The notes under the pieces were generated by a model. The model saw only the letters and a program-made list of their open reading frames with translations, did not search any database and was not told the DNA's origin. Shown here piece by piece: positions 42,497 to 42,533 of a stretch of DNA of 42,533 bases. The stretch is from contig NZ_JAQUVZ010000032.1 of the NCBI RefSeq assembly GCF_028693135.1, positions 1 through 42,533 of the forward strand, in the 5' to 3' direction. This DNA comes from Methanosarcina sp. (GTDB lineage Archaea > Halobacteriota > Methanosarcinia > Methanosarcinales > Methanosarcinaceae). The translations under genes were made by a program, and so were the position numbers. Each line of letters begins with the position of its first letter. Position 1 is the first letter of the stretch.

Positions 42497-42533
42497 ATGG
42501 AACTCGAAGCTTTAAAACAATTGCTGGCGTCAC
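42497..42533 (+). CDS. Start of a gene cut by the window edge
   Basis: An ATG at 42497 follows TTGGAG with a 7-nt spacer and opens a frame of 12 codons (Met-Glu-Leu-Glu-Ala-Leu-Lys-Gln-Leu-Leu-Ala-Ser) to the window end. TATATATAATAA (about 42391-42402) is a possible TATA box. Too short to identify. Confidence 0.45.
   Translation, partial: MELEALKQLLAS

Overview
The window looks like a chromosomal segment of a Methanosarcina-type methanogenic archaeon. This rests on the gene content: DUF3344, PGF-pre-PGF and PGF-CTERM surface proteins, DUF2117 and DUF373 proteins, an Sm-like protein, an ISH3-type transposase, a solo TnpB, methylthioinosine phosphorylase-type PNP, CCA-encoding tRNAs, AT-rich intergenic DNA and archaeal TATA boxes. 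The species cannot be named from the sequence alone.

Layout. (1) 1-3443: the C-terminal end of a surface protein, about 800 bp of decayed or non-coding DNA, a complete ISH3-like insertion sequence with terminal inverted repeats and a 6-bp target duplication (1389-2890), and an HTH-ACT regulator whose promoter lies just beside the IS. (2) 3539-15093: the most interesting region. Four DUF3344 surface proteins are interleaved with a MacB/FtsX-type ABC ATPase (3539-4222) and permease (13852-15093), and with one ECF transporter module: T component 8884-9747, fused double ATPase 9857-11701, and a YkoE-like S component carrying an extra extracytoplasmic domain (11698-12789). I propose that these form one cell-surface uptake or export system. 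(3) 15452-19966: a DUF2117 protein with a 28-bp perfect palindrome inside its coding sequence, a PGF-pre-PGF surface protein, a secreted protein with a 12-bp-repeat Ser/Thr linker, and a doubtful small ORF.

(4) 20031-30982: a VIT-vWA surface protein, an HAD nucleotidase-like protein, small membrane proteins (one of the VTT/TVP38 type), a coiled-coil protein, a DUF373 membrane protein, a methylthioinosine phosphorylase-type enzyme and a large zinc-motif DEAD/DEAH helicase. (5) 31161-33850: a DUF3467-like protein, an Sm-like protein, a winged-helix protein with a four-Cys motif resembling the Fe-S domain of TFE-beta/RPC39, and two identical tRNA-Glu genes with repeat-expanded 3' flanks. (6) 33851-37963: an alpha-solenoid protein and a second complete ECF operon (S, fused A-A, T) behind a promoter region rich in repeats and palindromes. 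(7) 38160-42533: a solo IS1341-type TnpB with hairpins at its 3' end, a second PGF-pre-PGF protein, and about 1.4 kb without an evident gene. That last stretch holds a 31-bp repeat, a 39-bp repeat and a striking 129-bp tandem pair of hairpin units that look like small RNA genes. It ends with the first codons of another gene.

Coordinates were read by eye from the sequence. Family assignments come from motif recognition, not from database searches.
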